Notes under the pieces: generated by a model
The model's input: only the letters and a program-made list of their open reading frames with translations
Told to the model about the DNA's origin: nothing
The model's database searches: none
NCBI GenBank assembly: GCA_005281725.1
Contig: SSBO01000008.1
Coordinates: forward strand, 2,294,001 to 2,358,000
DNA from: Wuchereria bancrofti
Taxonomy: Eukaryota > Nematoda > Chromadorea > Rhabditida > Onchocercidae
Length of the DNA stretch: 64,000 nt
Direction of reading: 5' to 3'
Shown: positions 13,225-25,800 of the stretch, piece by piece
How the letters are laid out: each line of letters opens with the position of its first letter
Numbering within the stretch: the first letter of the stretch is position 1
Translations under genes and position numbers: made by a program

Positions 13225-15600
13225 TACGACGACATTTGCGAGATCTCAAAATTAACAGAATGCTTCAGGCAATAGATTTCGATTGTCAAGATTTTGGTAC
13301 AGAAACTTTTATTCCTTTTTTAGACCACTGCCTTGTCATATTGATTACTATAATATTGTAAACTTCGTGATGTTATCCCTATTACTCTCTCAATATCTTC
13401 TAACAATTCCCTCAGTTCAGAACCATGCTTCATTTTTATCGCAGCTATCGTTTGTTCCTATGCTCTGGAACTATAGTAGAACTGTGATAGCACTGTACTC
13501 TGTACGAAATTCAAAACATTTATTTAAGAAGAAATCATAAGCTCATAAAACGTGTTCCTTCTTTTCAATTTTTTTGAGGAATTTGTGCGTGCAAAAACGA
13601 GGTTAAAAAATGTTTTGTCAAGGGAATTTTCAATTCAGAAAATGAAAAGATTGGATTAGCACAATATTTGTGTTGTTTATAGCATAGTGTGTGGCATTGT
13701 TTTTATTCTTTTCGATGGTTTTATCTTTCATGTAACAAAAAGAAATTTACATTCCCAAAACTTCAAAAAATCGGTAAATTTAGAGTTTCTTTTTTTTCTA
13801 ACAGAGTAAATGTTTCTTCGTAAAAAAAGTCTAATAAATATTTCAAAATGAAACAGATGTATGACTTATTTTTTATACCTCTTTGGAAAACTGGTATATT
13901 TTTGTATGGAAGTCATTATGCACCACATGATGATTATTGGTAATAATTATTTTGCTAAAAGGGGATCCAAATGTATTGAGTTGAAGTCTTAAATTAAACA
14001 TTCTCATATCTAAAGATTGTTTCGAAATTTATTACAAAAAATATATCCTGATCCTCTGTTGGATATCTTTTGATACTTGCTTTAGCAGTTTGGTGCTTCT
14101 CACACTTTTACCAGTTTCTAAAGTGATAGAAGTTTCATGGTTAATGTGTTTTTCTTTATTCTTTCAATCATCAGTAAATTTAAAGATGTTTTATCCAAAA
14201 GTTCTTTTCTAGTTTTATGTTTTTGACATCACTGATTTTTTGCACTGTTTAATTTCTAATTGCTGTAATACTGTTTGCTCGTATAGTAAAATTCCATTAA
14301 TTATTGCTTTAGCATTTATTTATTTTTTCTATTTTATCAAGAGCTTTAATTTCGAAAAATAAGTTACTCATCGCTTCAATTTCAATTCCAAGAATAAGAA
14401 ATGCAATTGTGCCAGTTTTAACTGTAGTACTATACCATTATTGCATTTAGTAATCTCTTCAATATGTACAATATTCTTCAGCAACTGTCATTTTCTTTTA
14501 AGATCTCACTTGTTGTATCGTCTCTTCCTCTTTTACTATTAGTACCTGTCACCAATTTGTTATTGGTTTTCTTTTTTGCTAATTTGTTAATGATTTTTCT
14601 TGCCAGTAATTTTTATATGAGGAAATAATTTTTATACCTTACTGTCTGTCATTCAACGTACTAAAATCAGATATGTTTTGTAAGCAGCATGCAGTTGTGA
14701 ACTTTGGTTCTTTTATTATCGCTTTCATTCTGCATAGAAGGAAACCGGCCATCGATTTTTTTTTTATTTTGTTCAGATCATTTTTGAATTTGTGTTTTCA
14801 ACAGCATTTTTAATTGCGATATGAGAATTAATTACAAATATCATTCGTACATAATTTGAACCAGTCTTTTTTTTTTTACCATTTTACTGCTTAGAAGGAT
14901 CACTTCCTATTTCATGCATTGCATTTATAGTATCTAATTTTTATTCATGTTATCAATATAAGTAATATAATTTACATTGCATCGGCTCCAAATTCCACTT
15001 CCATTTTCTCATTTTTCTCTTAATTTCCTTGGTCAAACTTCAGCATATTCTTTAATGCTGTATAGAGTATCATTTCATTAATTGGAGAAGTTATCGAGAC
15101 GACGATAAATAAATTATTGCGTTTAAAAGGAAAAAAATGTGTCTTTAGGGAAATGAAAGAATGGACAATTTATTTTGATCATATCAGCAGAGTTAGATAT
15201 AAATAGTAGTAAATTAATGCCACAGCTATTGTGTGTAGATTCAATTATTCCTATCGAATATCCTATTCCGCAAGTAAATGTAATTTTAGTATTTTCTATG
15301 AATGGGAAAGGTTTTCCTTATTTGGAGTGACTCACTTTTTCTTACTTTATTCAATGATTTTCTGTTCTTTAATGTTGCATTTTTATGTTCTACATTTAAC
15401 ACATATATGGCAAAATTTATGTATAGCTTTTGGAATAAATTTTGATATATAATATGTATACATATATATGTGAGTAATACTCATAATATTCATACTTTTA
15501 AAATAAATGAATTTTGCGAGATAACTTTTATAATGATTACATTTGTCAGGTTTACTATAGCCGTTGCTTATAAATACTAGCAAATAGACAAAGATGTAAA
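13225..15600. other. cdt-1 3' flank and intergenic DNA
   Basis: AT-rich, with many T homopolymers and no convincing exon. An AATAAA at 13833-13838 is a candidate cleavage signal for cdt-1, about 610 bp after the stop. The open frame at 13283-13540 reads as untranslated sequence: it lacks phase-compatible junctions and follows directly on the cdt-1 stop. Confidence 0.45.
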
Positions 15601-17227
15601 ATGACAAATGTTACAGTTGAGAAACATTTGCAATGGATGACACTAATACAACGATGTCGTTTGAGACGTATCAAATTTCAAAATGCGTGCCGTGAAGAGG
15701 GGTTATTCGCAAGTAAAGTTTTTTGTATGCTTTTTTGGTGGTTATGTGTGCTGTTTCTTGTACTTTTCTTTTCAGATTTGTTTAGTTTGTGGATTTATGT
15801 AGGATTTTTTTTTTCCAAATGTATTTAGTCCAAAATACATTTCGGGATTCTTTTAATCCTTAACTGATTTCTTATCACATATCTGCTTCATATCTGTTTA
15901 TTAGCACATACTCATTTTTCTCTTCCTTTTGGTCCGATTACTCTTTCAGCTGTTTCACCAAGTCAGTACAGTCAGTATATTTTGAACTATCAACGGGAAA
16001 TGAAAATAAATTGGAGGTTTTTTAAATATTTGTGTTTATTGACAAATTTTCAAAATTATGCATTTTGAAAAAATCAATTTTTGGCAATGCGTGAGTGGAT
16101 AGAGTGAGTGAATGAGTGAGTGAGTGAGTGAGTGGATTCATGATGTATTCAGTCTTTCATTGCTTAACTTTTTTTTTTTTGTCTGGGAAATCAGAACAAG
16201 ACTTACAATTTGAGAAGGAAGTGATTTGCTTTTTGGCATGCTCTTATCTTTTTCTTTTTATCAGGAGTATGGGATTGGTAAATTACAACATTCATTTGAG
16301 AAACGTAGTGATTACACTGTGGTATTAGAGTGCTTGCTTTATTTTGCTTAACTAGTGGCATTATATTGTTTTTTTCTTTTCTTTGAAGCGAAGGAAATTT
16401 TAAGATTAATGCTTAGAAACTGATGTAACAATAAAATGTAGAAAAATTTGCAACGAGCTGAATTTTTTAACAAAATAATTTCACTGATCGAAATGATTTT
16501 CGTCAAAAATTGATCTTACAGCAAAGTGCAAGGTTTCGTTTCAAAAATTGGTTAGTATATTTATAATACATTTTTTCTTTAAGATAATTTCGTTTAAGTA
16601 CAGTAAACTAAGTAGTCGTTTGTGATATTGAAAAATGCACGATGTAATGCTTTGCAATGAGAAGCATGAAATTTATAGTATGACATATTGTTTGATATTG
16701 ATTTTAATTTTTACTGTTTTTTGAGAAACGTAGTGGTTCACTGCAGTCCAAACTTTCGAAAAGATGGAATTGTGTAGTAAGATTGTCTTATATTTAGACA
16801 GGATAATAGAAATGAGTGATATGCTCACGTTCATGTTAATTTATTTGTGTGCACGTATTTGAAACTATCTAAGATATGAAATTATCTAAAGATTTCTGTT
16901 TCAGTACCACTACAATAATGCTTGTAATTATGCTTGTAGGTTTTCTATGTTAGTAGTAATTTCTTATATTATTTCTTATGTTACTACTTGGTTTTAGGTA
17001 ATTCTTATATGTGGGTCTTGTCTCACTCAGATAAGAACATTTTTTTTTAACAAAATGTAATTAAGTATTGGCGCATTTTCTTGTAGGTTTGGTATGTATC
17101 GCTTTTATGCCCAAAGAAACCGTTTGCAAGTATTACAGGAAATATCAAGCAAAACCGAAGAGCTGTTTATTTTGATTCTCCGACAAATGAAATTAATGAA
17201 CTAGAGAAATTAGAAATGTTGAGATAA
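15601..17227 (+). CDS. Small unrecognised protein, three exons
   Basis: Exons 15601-15712, 16195-16220 and 17087-17227 join in phase (phase 1, then phase 0), giving 92 residues starting MTNVTVEKHLQWM. The donors are GTAAAG and GTGATT; the acceptors are AATCAG and TTGTAG. The first third is Arg/Lys-rich (QRCRLRRIKFQNACREE). The last exon encodes VWYVSLLCPKKPFASITG and ends in a charged ENELEKLEML-like tail. No signal peptide or membrane helix is evident, and I do not recognise the family. Support is the coherent reading across three exons and the non-repetitive composition. The 26-base middle exon is the weakest part. The stop codon overlaps the start codon of the next ORF. Confidence 0.45.
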
Positions 17228-17510
17228 TGACATCGATAGCAGAAGCAGTAACAACAACAACAATGAAAGCAACGGTAATGAAGTGCCACGACTGTAGTGC
17301 ACCATTTACAAGTGAATTTGGAAATTGTGCCAGTGGCAATGAACATTTGGCACAAGATATTAGTCATAGCGGCAAAGGTGATCAAAAAAGAGACTGGTGG
17401 TGGTGTCGTGATTGTATGGCCACTGTATGCAGGTATTTCTTGTTTCACCCAGATTAAGAACCTTTTTTTTTAAACAATGTGTAATTAGGTATCGGTGCAT
17501 TACAAATACA
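17018..17510 (+). repeat. Imperfect direct repeat, intron-like, flanking an exon pair
   Basis: The segment at about 17018-17080 (CTCACTCAGATAAGAAC, a T-run, then AATGTAATTAAGTATTGGCG) recurs at about 17440-17505 (TTCACCCAGATTAAGAAC, a T-run, then TGTGTAATTAGGTATCGGTG). Copy one ends in the acceptor before 17087. Copy two follows the donor after 17432 and leads to another acceptor at 17528. The coding stretch 17087-17432 is therefore bracketed by two related introns, as expected from an old local duplication. Confidence 0.6.
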
Positions 17511-17562
17511 AGCGGCATTTTTTTCTAGTAAGAGCAAGAGTAAAAGTGAGGTTAGTGGATAG
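17227..17562 (+). CDS. Putative small cysteine-pair (zinc-ribbon-like) protein
   Basis: The ATG at 17227-17229 shares its A with the stop (TAA 17225-17227) of the previous gene. The ORF runs to a donor after 17432 (GCAG|GTATTT, phase 2). It can join 17529-17562, adding a Ser/Lys tail and a TAG stop, for about 80 residues. Cysteine pairs C20/C23 (CHDC) and C60/C63 (CRDC), plus C34 and C68 before the junction, suggest a metal-binding ribbon; WWW precedes the second pair. Base composition is less AT-rich than the surroundings. It could be a separate trans-spliced gene, a downstream cistron or a fortuitous ORF. No family is recognised. Confidence 0.3.
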
Positions 17563-18120
17563 AAAGAGTCGATAAGTTAAAAGATTGCCTTTATTGTAAA
17601 TAAATAGAAAGAATGAATGTGTCCTAATTGCTGCCCTAATCATTGAACTGATTGAGTTAAAGAGATGCTTTCCGTAAATTCATAAATTGCTTAGGCTAAG
17701 GATTATTGCAATGAAATTCATAATTGTTTAGGGTAAGGATTATTGCAGTGAAAATTGTAAAAGGAATGTTTGACGGTTCAAAAAGCAACTCATCATAATA
17801 GTGATAGTAATTACTGTTTTTTTTTCCCCTTTTTCTTTTTCTTCCCTCTGTTCTTTTTTGCTTTTTATTCTGATCTCATTCTTGCGCGTTGATCAAAGCC
17901 GGAATCAATTGTCTTTTAGATTGATAGATAAAAATGAAATTTACACTTTTCTATCGTAATTTCCGATTTCTGCTGGGAGTACAGAAAAGGACTTTATACA
18001 ACAATGACTTTAGCACTGAAAATATACCGACCCATCCATTTTGTCAATAACTTATATTCCAGTTTTTCTTTATCTCCACTTTTTTATAAATTTACTAAAC
18101 GAGAAAATATGTTGAAAAAA
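17563..18120. other. Short convergent intergenic region
   Basis: It lies between the cysteine-pair ORF on the plus strand and the channel gene on the minus strand. It contains an imperfect tandem duplication of about 37 bp at 17682-17757, in which GGATTATTGCA recurs. On the minus strand an AATAAA (plus-strand TTTATT at 17864-17869) is a possible channel-gene cleavage signal. Confidence 0.4.
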
Positions 18121-21100
18121 TCAGTTTTTGGGACCGTATTCAGACGTCATCACAAAACATGCTGTCCAGTAGATAACATTAAATATAGTAAATGCAATCG
18201 GTACACAGAATCGGGCATAGAAATCAATTTTAGCCGGAAAATAAGTAGGCCTCATGAAAAGTTGCTTGATGCGATCCGCCACTTTTTGACGTGGGTGCAC
18301 TGATAACTGCAAGAGACAATTGGATCAAATATTTCCAGAAAAATCAAATTTTTAATAGTAAAATTTTGCAAGAACTATATAATTTTAGTGGATGTGGACT
18401 ATCAGCAATCTCAATATCTTTATGAAATTTCGAATTTGAACAGTCCCCAGTAGCCATCGTTTGATGACATCTGTGTTTCAAATTTAGACTTAAATTGAGA
18501 TTTCTGATTTGCTTAATTTGTGTTTTCAACTCTCACAGAACCCTTATCAGCTCACCAAATAACAGGTACATTGCTGGGGGTAAATTTGTTGATTTTCAGT
18601 GCTTCGTTTATCAATTCTTCGACGTCCTTTTCTTGACATATAGTTCTTCTCTTGAAGACAGTTATCTTGATAAGAAACGAAAGCATATTCTAGAAGTGCT
18701 CCAAATACGAATGCTTGACAAGCTGAAACTTAAATAGTCTTCCTTTTCATAAATTTAAGTGAAGTTTATTGTTGGTGCAATACACTTGGAAAGAATTTTC
18801 GCATTTTTAAAAGGTCTTTTTTTTTAGATTAATGGACTAGAAATTCAATGTTAGCGAGTAAAAATAGATGATGGCTTACCGCCTAGCCAAACGTCCACCA
18901 CTTTTACATAGCTTACTGGAGGCAACTTTGCATTAATAGAAGACGTCTGAAATGTTGTTTTTTTAAGTTTAAAAAGAACGAGTAGCTGTAATAGTTTTCA
19001 AATTTTACTAGAATTTTGGCTAACTTTCAGCGTTTAAGTTTATGCGGATGGGAGAAAAAGAACCAATGTTTCTCTCCTTTCCGACTTAATCCTAACGACA
19101 AAGAGGCTCTATATACTAAGTTTAGGAAACTGTGTAATTGCGAAACATATAATATTAATAAAACTGGAAGTTGAATCGAGTTTTAATATTCAGTCAACAA
19201 TCCTTTAGCGTTGGATCGAAATTTTATCATAATACTATACCAATGTGGTCATTGTGAGCAAAGTAGTGACGCCAAGGGCAATACGACCTGCTGTGGAATG
19301 TATATCAATCCAGAAACTGACCCAGCTGACAATTACGATCATTGTTGTTGGACCATACAGTTGGATTAAATAGTAGCTGAAAAGATTTCTTTGTTGGATG
19401 CAGTGAGCAATTAATATTAAGGTGTATTAATAAGTCTCTTTGATTTAGTTTGTTTGTCGGAGACTTTTGATAAACAAATACGAATAAAATAGTTATTTCA
19501 TCGCTAATCTTTTCTAAAATGTAGCAAATCAATGGTTTTTAAAGGATCCTAAAAAATGCTAGCCTATAGACTCTGTGCGAAATATTTCAAATACCTGAAT
19601 TGACGCGAAAGCTCGAGACGCATCCTTAAGCAAGCATAGGTTCCTGAAGTTTTGGATACAGTTATGAACATTTTCAAGAATACATAGAAATTTCCGGTGC
19701 TAAACTTCATTAGACTTTACTAGAGATGGTGAATTCTTGCAAAACTCCCCTCTACACTTCGTCATTCTGCGAAAACACACACAAACAAATAGACTATCTA
19801 AGAATAAAAAAGGATAACTATATGTTTTAGAATCACAAGACCAATGGGAGGAAGTTGCTGCTAGTTTATCAAGAACATTTGGCAGCCATACCGCAGCATT
19901 CTTTTAGCCATCATGAAACTCCTTGAAGAGTGACGCATGGTTGTATCAGGTATTGTTCCATTATAAGCTAGAAGAAGTGCTGTAATGATTGACCGGTTAA
20001 TTCCGGTTGTACCAAATTATGCGAAAGTAAGAGTACCTGTATTAGTATGACTGGTACATTCATGATTTGTTTCTATGGCTGTGAGCAGAAAATTAGGTAG
20101 ATCACTACCAACACCGGGTTTCCTTTGTACTGGTGGTCCTCCTTCTCTTTCCCATTCATATACAATATCCTGAAAATTTAGGAGTATTTTTAAATAAGGT
20201 TTCTGCTCAATACTTAATGTTTTATTTCTTATTGTGAATCTTAATTTCTGTTTTGCGACTTTTCTTTTGTGGCACTATTACCATTATTATTTTTATTATT
20301 ATTGTACTACTTTAAAATAGAGAAAGTAGAACCTATATTCATAGCATAAAGGTGAAATTTTAGGCGAATAAAACAATTTGTTTTCACTTCATTAAATATA
20401 TCATATGATTAGCTTTTTAATAAATTTGTTATACAAACAAGGAATTACTTAAATTAGTTAACCTGGAAGAATTTAACAATTTGATTTTGGTTTCTAGCTC
20501 TCAATTTAATTTATTCAAAAAACAAATTTCCTCTTTTTATCAGAAGTATCTGAACACTTGAATTGGTAGCATTAATTCAAAAATGGTTTTCGAATAAAAA
20601 GAAAATATACGGTGACAGTGTGAGCATAGCTGATTAAATCGAAATCGCAGTATTGCACATCGAGAGGATAAAGTTGTAGATGCATTGGGCATGATAGTGT
20701 TAGTGATAATCGTACGCTGTATAATATCTGTCCGTTCGGATATATCCTCAAAAACATATTCTCTGTATCGATATGATGTCTGTGTGCTGCTTTTTCAGTC
20801 TGGAATAAGTTCTCTGAGATACTTCAACAAGATTTAAAGTAATTATACGAAGAAATATTTATTCAATAAACATTTTTTATTTTTTTTTTACTTCTCTTTA
20901 AATATTCTATTTTAGGTATCACCACTTTAAAAAAAGAATTAATGTTTGTTTATAAAAAAAGAATTTTTTTTTTTCTACATCGTTACATACCGGAAAGAAT
21001 GAATCAGGCATCCAAATATTGTTTTTGACGTAGGGAACTGTAAGGAAATTAGGCATATTGGTGATATGCATATTTTCATAAGCTAATCTACGATCAAGCC

Positions 21101-22829
21101 ATCTTTCCCTGAATGTTATCTGCATGCTGTATTCCTGCAATTGCAAATAGAATTGTAATTCTGAGCAAAAACCAAGAAAATGTCAAGCAGTGACAATCCA
21201 CTAGAAGGAAATTTCTGAAATTGTGAGAAGTAGTTTTGAATCCATTATTAGATATTCCAATCATTTACTTCGAATTCAGTAGTTTTTTAACCTTGAATGT
21301 TTCTTAAAGATTAAGAAAGGCTTTTGTTACATATTTTCAATGATTTTTGAGAGCAAACTGTTATATATTATTAGATTTAGTACTTTTGAAATTTAATTAT
21401 TATCTATCCTTTAGGTATGTCAATATTTTTTCCTCTAATTTGTTAAATTATATCTCATCTTTTTGCATTGCATTTCCACTTTACAAAAAGCAATTTTAAA
21501 AGAAAGAACGTACCATATTGACAACATCGATTTTGCTTAACATTCGCAGCATAATGTTTACTTTAACAATAACAGGCCCAACAGATGCTGAAAGAAAGAG
21601 AAAACGGCAAATATTTTATAGACAACCATATTTGGCCATCGATTATCTCAAATTTAAAATCTCTGTATCTCTAATTTCAAATCAGACATTATTTCCGTCT
21701 TTCATTGCTCAGTAATTGATTAATATGTTTGTATTTATTCTTTTTTAAGGCTTCAATGAACAGAATACGAACAATATGGATTGAAAGGCGTTCCAACAGA
21801 TTCGAAATCTTATTTTATAGGACTTTAATTAAAATTCAGTGTTTCATCATTTTTGAACTCTAGCATGAGCATCAGGAGTTTTCAAGTAAACCAATAAGCC
21901 AGCATTTTATAGCGTTTGTAGATCTCTCCTCCTTTCATTTTGACATGACAGATTTTGATTTTTATTGTTCAGCTGGTAGAAAAAGTTACGAAATTGTTTT
22001 TTGTAAATATTATCCACATTGTTTACAGGAGACTTTTCTTTTTCCCAGCATGAAGTTTTGTTTTCATGAAGATTTTTTCAGAAGGTCTTTCTGAATCATA
22101 GGAAGAAGATAAAATAAAAATGTAACCTCCGCAACTGTGTCTTTTTTTTTCCACCTAGTGAACTGTCTCTTTTTCTGGCCAAAATAATTTCATTTAACCG
22201 AAGAGATTTTTTGAAGTTTTAATCCGGTAGGTTTTTAAGCCTTGAAGAGTTTTCTTTTTGTATGAAACTGTATGAATCGAGAAAAGTTTGTCATTGTTGG
22301 AAAACTTTTCCCTATTCTAACCATCAAAATTACTTAATCAATTTCTTCGTAAAAGGTTGATGATTATAGATCTCCATTAGTTACACTACAATGGCTCAAT
22401 GGAGTTTGAAAAAATCTAGTAGTTCCCTCACGGGAATGTTTAAAAGTAAATTCTTTTTTTATATTCTTTAAATTTTTTTTCATAATTTTAAATGGGCTCT
22501 AATTACTGTAAAATTTTATAAACCTATTTGAAATGATGAAAAAAAAAGATGGTGCAACCCAAACACACATAACAACTTCGTGACAGAGATTTATTTTGCA
22601 AAAGCAATCAATGAGAATTTAACTTAACTCTACCTGAATTATTAGTTGGTGGAGGTCGAACGCGTTGATCGTAATCTTTGAGAAGATTCTCAAGAATTAA
22701 TTGATCATCAGAACTACTGTGCACCATTTTTTGAGAGTCATCCAAGTTGACTGTGGTCGGTGTACCAATTCCGTTACCGTTCTTCACTGATTCCGTCATA
22801 CAGAACACAATGATAGCTATAATGCCCAT
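18121..22829 (-). CDS. glc-2: Glutamate-gated chloride channel subunit, beta/GLC-2 type
   Basis: A Cys-loop anion channel subunit of nerve and muscle membranes; the GluCl family is the ivermectin target in nematodes. Ten minus-strand exons, read high to low, join in phase: 22829-22634, 21587-21514, 21134-20991, 20799-20611, 20169-20037, 19643-19595, 19376-19241, 18946-18880, 18722-18556 and 18306-18121, giving 446 residues. The start follows an acceptor near 22853, and a hydrophobic leader ([10 protein letters not shown]) is the signal peptide. The Cys-loop is C175-C189. A second pair, C239-C250, marks the GluCl/GlyR group. M1 is near 264-283, M2 contains [15 protein letters not shown]3 is [18 protein letters not shown], and M4 lies near the C-terminus (KIDFYARF). 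[20 protein letters not shown] and the CTC motif in the M3-M4 loop favour the beta class over avr-14 or glc-3. The exact orthologue is not certain. Confidence 0.88.
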
Positions 22830-25800
22830 CACGAAGATAGCATAGTTTAAGCTGGAAAAAGTGAGATTTTATGCTCATTCATAATATTCTTATTAATTCG
22901 TCAACTAACTTAAGAAGTAACTTGTTGTTTCGTTTTGTTATGGAAGAATAGCAGTTATGAATAGTTATGAATGATGAGAAATTTGAATGTATTGATAAGA
23001 ATGATAAGAAGTTTGAATTTTTCTCTAATTTATAAGGAGAGGATATTAAATGAATATATAGCCAGTGAAAAGAGTAGCCAGGTCTTTAATGTATTGTGAT
23101 TGAATACTTAGCTAATGTAGTTGTCTATCTTTTACTTCTGCTTCCACCGTACTCCATCTTTTCTTTGATTGTCTTTTTTTTATCATTCAAATAATAATTG
23201 ACAGTGTGTCCTTAACTTTATCAGTAAGGTAAAGTAAGCAGTTTAGAATAATTAGTGCAGACAGATAAAAATGATATTAAGGATTTAAAATAAAATTTAT
23301 TGTAGAATAACTAAAGAAGAATTAAGCAATCCATTAAGTAAATAGGATAAAGAAGTCAGCAATTAAACCGTATTATATATGATGAATACTGCTCAATAAA
23401 TTAGCATTATTTTTTTATTTTTCATGTGTAAAAGTCACTAACTGAAGTTATGATGAGGACGAAGTAAGAGCATTTATTCTACTTATTTTAGAATTACTGT
23501 TTCCAGTGTATTTGCTGACAAAAGGTAAAAAATTAAGGAAGAGAGTGGTTTTTTTTTTTCGGATTATCCAAAAAATAAAAGTGGAGGATCCAATTAAAAT
23601 GGTATATATCAAATAGGTAGCTCAAAATCTAAGACATCTGATCAATAATTATATGAGAAAGCAATGGAAAAAGATTGGCAGTTCTTCACAACTGTTAAGC
23701 TGACTAAAAGAACAATCAAAAAATTGAAAACATAATCAGGAAGTGAAGTAACGTCAGGTCAAAAAAAAAAAACGCCTTTGCAAGAAGACTATTGATGTCG
23801 GTATACAAAGTTATGCATCCGTATCAGTTCTGACATCTGTCTTCCAGAATGTTATTTCTAGATTACGGAATTGTCTCATGATTAATGGCACTGAGTAAGG
23901 GTTGAAATCAAAAGATGAGAGCAAGAATTAAAGGAGGGTAATAGCACTCTTTCGTTGAATTAATGATACTAATTTCTTCTTCCTTGAAATTAATGTTTCT
24001 TTGAAACATTGGTTGTTCTTCCCTAATTTCACAACAAAGTTGAGCATATTAGAAAGATCATATGGTAGTATTAAACATAAGTGAATCAATGGTTGGGAAT
24101 TCATTGTGAATTCAGATGGATCAATCTTTTTGACTTTAAATAGTAAAACAAAACCGCTAAATTTGTAATATAGTATTTTAGCTTCTGACAATGGTATAAA
24201 TACTGGTACTGGGACTCTCATTTGTTGAACTAATGATTTGAAATGAGAATAATAAGATTAAAAAAAAACAATTAGGGGATATTAAATGCTCATAACTGTA
24301 ATATTTTAGCAAAATGGTGAGATGATATGGTGATAATTATGAAATTATAGATCTGACTTAGATTCCATGGCAAAGTGATAAAGACTTTAGGATACTGTAA
24401 TGTGTCAGGAAAAATTTTCATCTAAACGAAGTTTCTTCATATCCATTTCGTAGATTTCCACTTTACACATTTCTTTAATAGTTAAGCAAATAGCAGCTAA
24501 AGATTGAATAATTAAACGATTTTGGACAAATAAATATGGATTCTATGTATTATTTTTAGCTTATAAAAGAAGCATTTTTTTTTGCTGTTTAGTTACAGTG
24601 AATAAAATATGATTTCAAAGGAAGTACTAGCTTATTTGAGATGCACAGCTTTGGATAGATCATTTAAAGGAGAATTAAAAGCTTATTTTTCAAAAGCGTT
24701 TTCTCAGAAATTTCTTTTTTTTTTGCCAACAGAAGGAATAAAAATTTCAGGAAGATTTCATATATATATATATATATATATTCATCAAAAATGAAGATTA
24801 GTGTGCGCAATATCGTTAGAATAATAAATTTGATTATCATATGTTATGATTCTGCAGTTTGACTGATATCAAAAATTGCAATACACATAAGTGAATTAAA
24901 GTTAGCATTTGTTACATAACAATAATTTAGAATGAGACGAGCATCATTAAGTAAGGCTTATTCATTAGCCGTAGAATTTCAAAAGTTGTTGAACATTAAG
25001 AGATTAAGTAGTGAAATTTTTCTCTCAGTTAAATTGATGAATTGTTTTATAACATGAGATTTATGATTTCTAGGAAGTTTCCTAGAATTTTCAACAAATT
25101 TGAGAGCAATGATAGAAAGTGACATTAGTAATTAAACAGGATATCGGGTAACAGCGCATCTGTAATATAGAACAAACTTCTTCCTCTGTACTAACAAAAA
25201 TTAATTTTTTTTTTCCTTATTAGGAAGTGATCTATTATGCATTCATTACAATACTTTAGGATTTCAAGAAAAATTCGTAGCGTTAACAAAATTTATTTTT
25301 TAGGGAGAAAAAGGTTCACTTACAACTCAGAGTTGTACATAGATTAAACTGCCTCCTCTCTTTCTTCATTCAAGTTAATTAGGGAAAAATTGTTGATAGC
25401 TTTAAGAAGATGAATTATGGTGTTGTCAGCAATTTATTGAAAGGGAAATATTTATTTGAGCTAAAGAAAATAAAAAGTTGTACTTATAGATCGGTTTTTT
25501 GTTTAGTCTACAGAGAAAGATAGTTTATCGTCAGTAGAATGATAAACAGAGCAAGATAAGGATCGGAGAAATATTTAGACATGAATAAATTTAATTAATG
25601 AAAAACACTGAATTATACGTCCGGTGGTCACTATAATTAACTTATATTTACAACAAAAAATTCATCACATAGCTTTTCATTACTCTCTTTCTATTTTCAA
25701 AATTGAGGTTATATCATGACGGAAATACAACAACGCTATAATCTACATAATAGGATAGAAATACAAATTATCTTAGAACATGTGAAGACAATTGATCTTA

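Noticed and set aside
13283..13540. 85-codon ORF after cdt-1
   Set aside because: Lies in the probable 3' UTR, with no junctions or motif.
17167..17448. Minus-strand ORF with Cys/His-rich translation
   Set aside because: Antisense shadow of the 17227 ORF; no splice sites or plausible start on that strand.
18344..18529. Possible extra exon in the M3-M4 loop of the chloride channel
   Set aside because: It cannot be inserted in frame on both sides; joining 18556 directly to 18306 is phase 0 and gives the expected beta-class loop.
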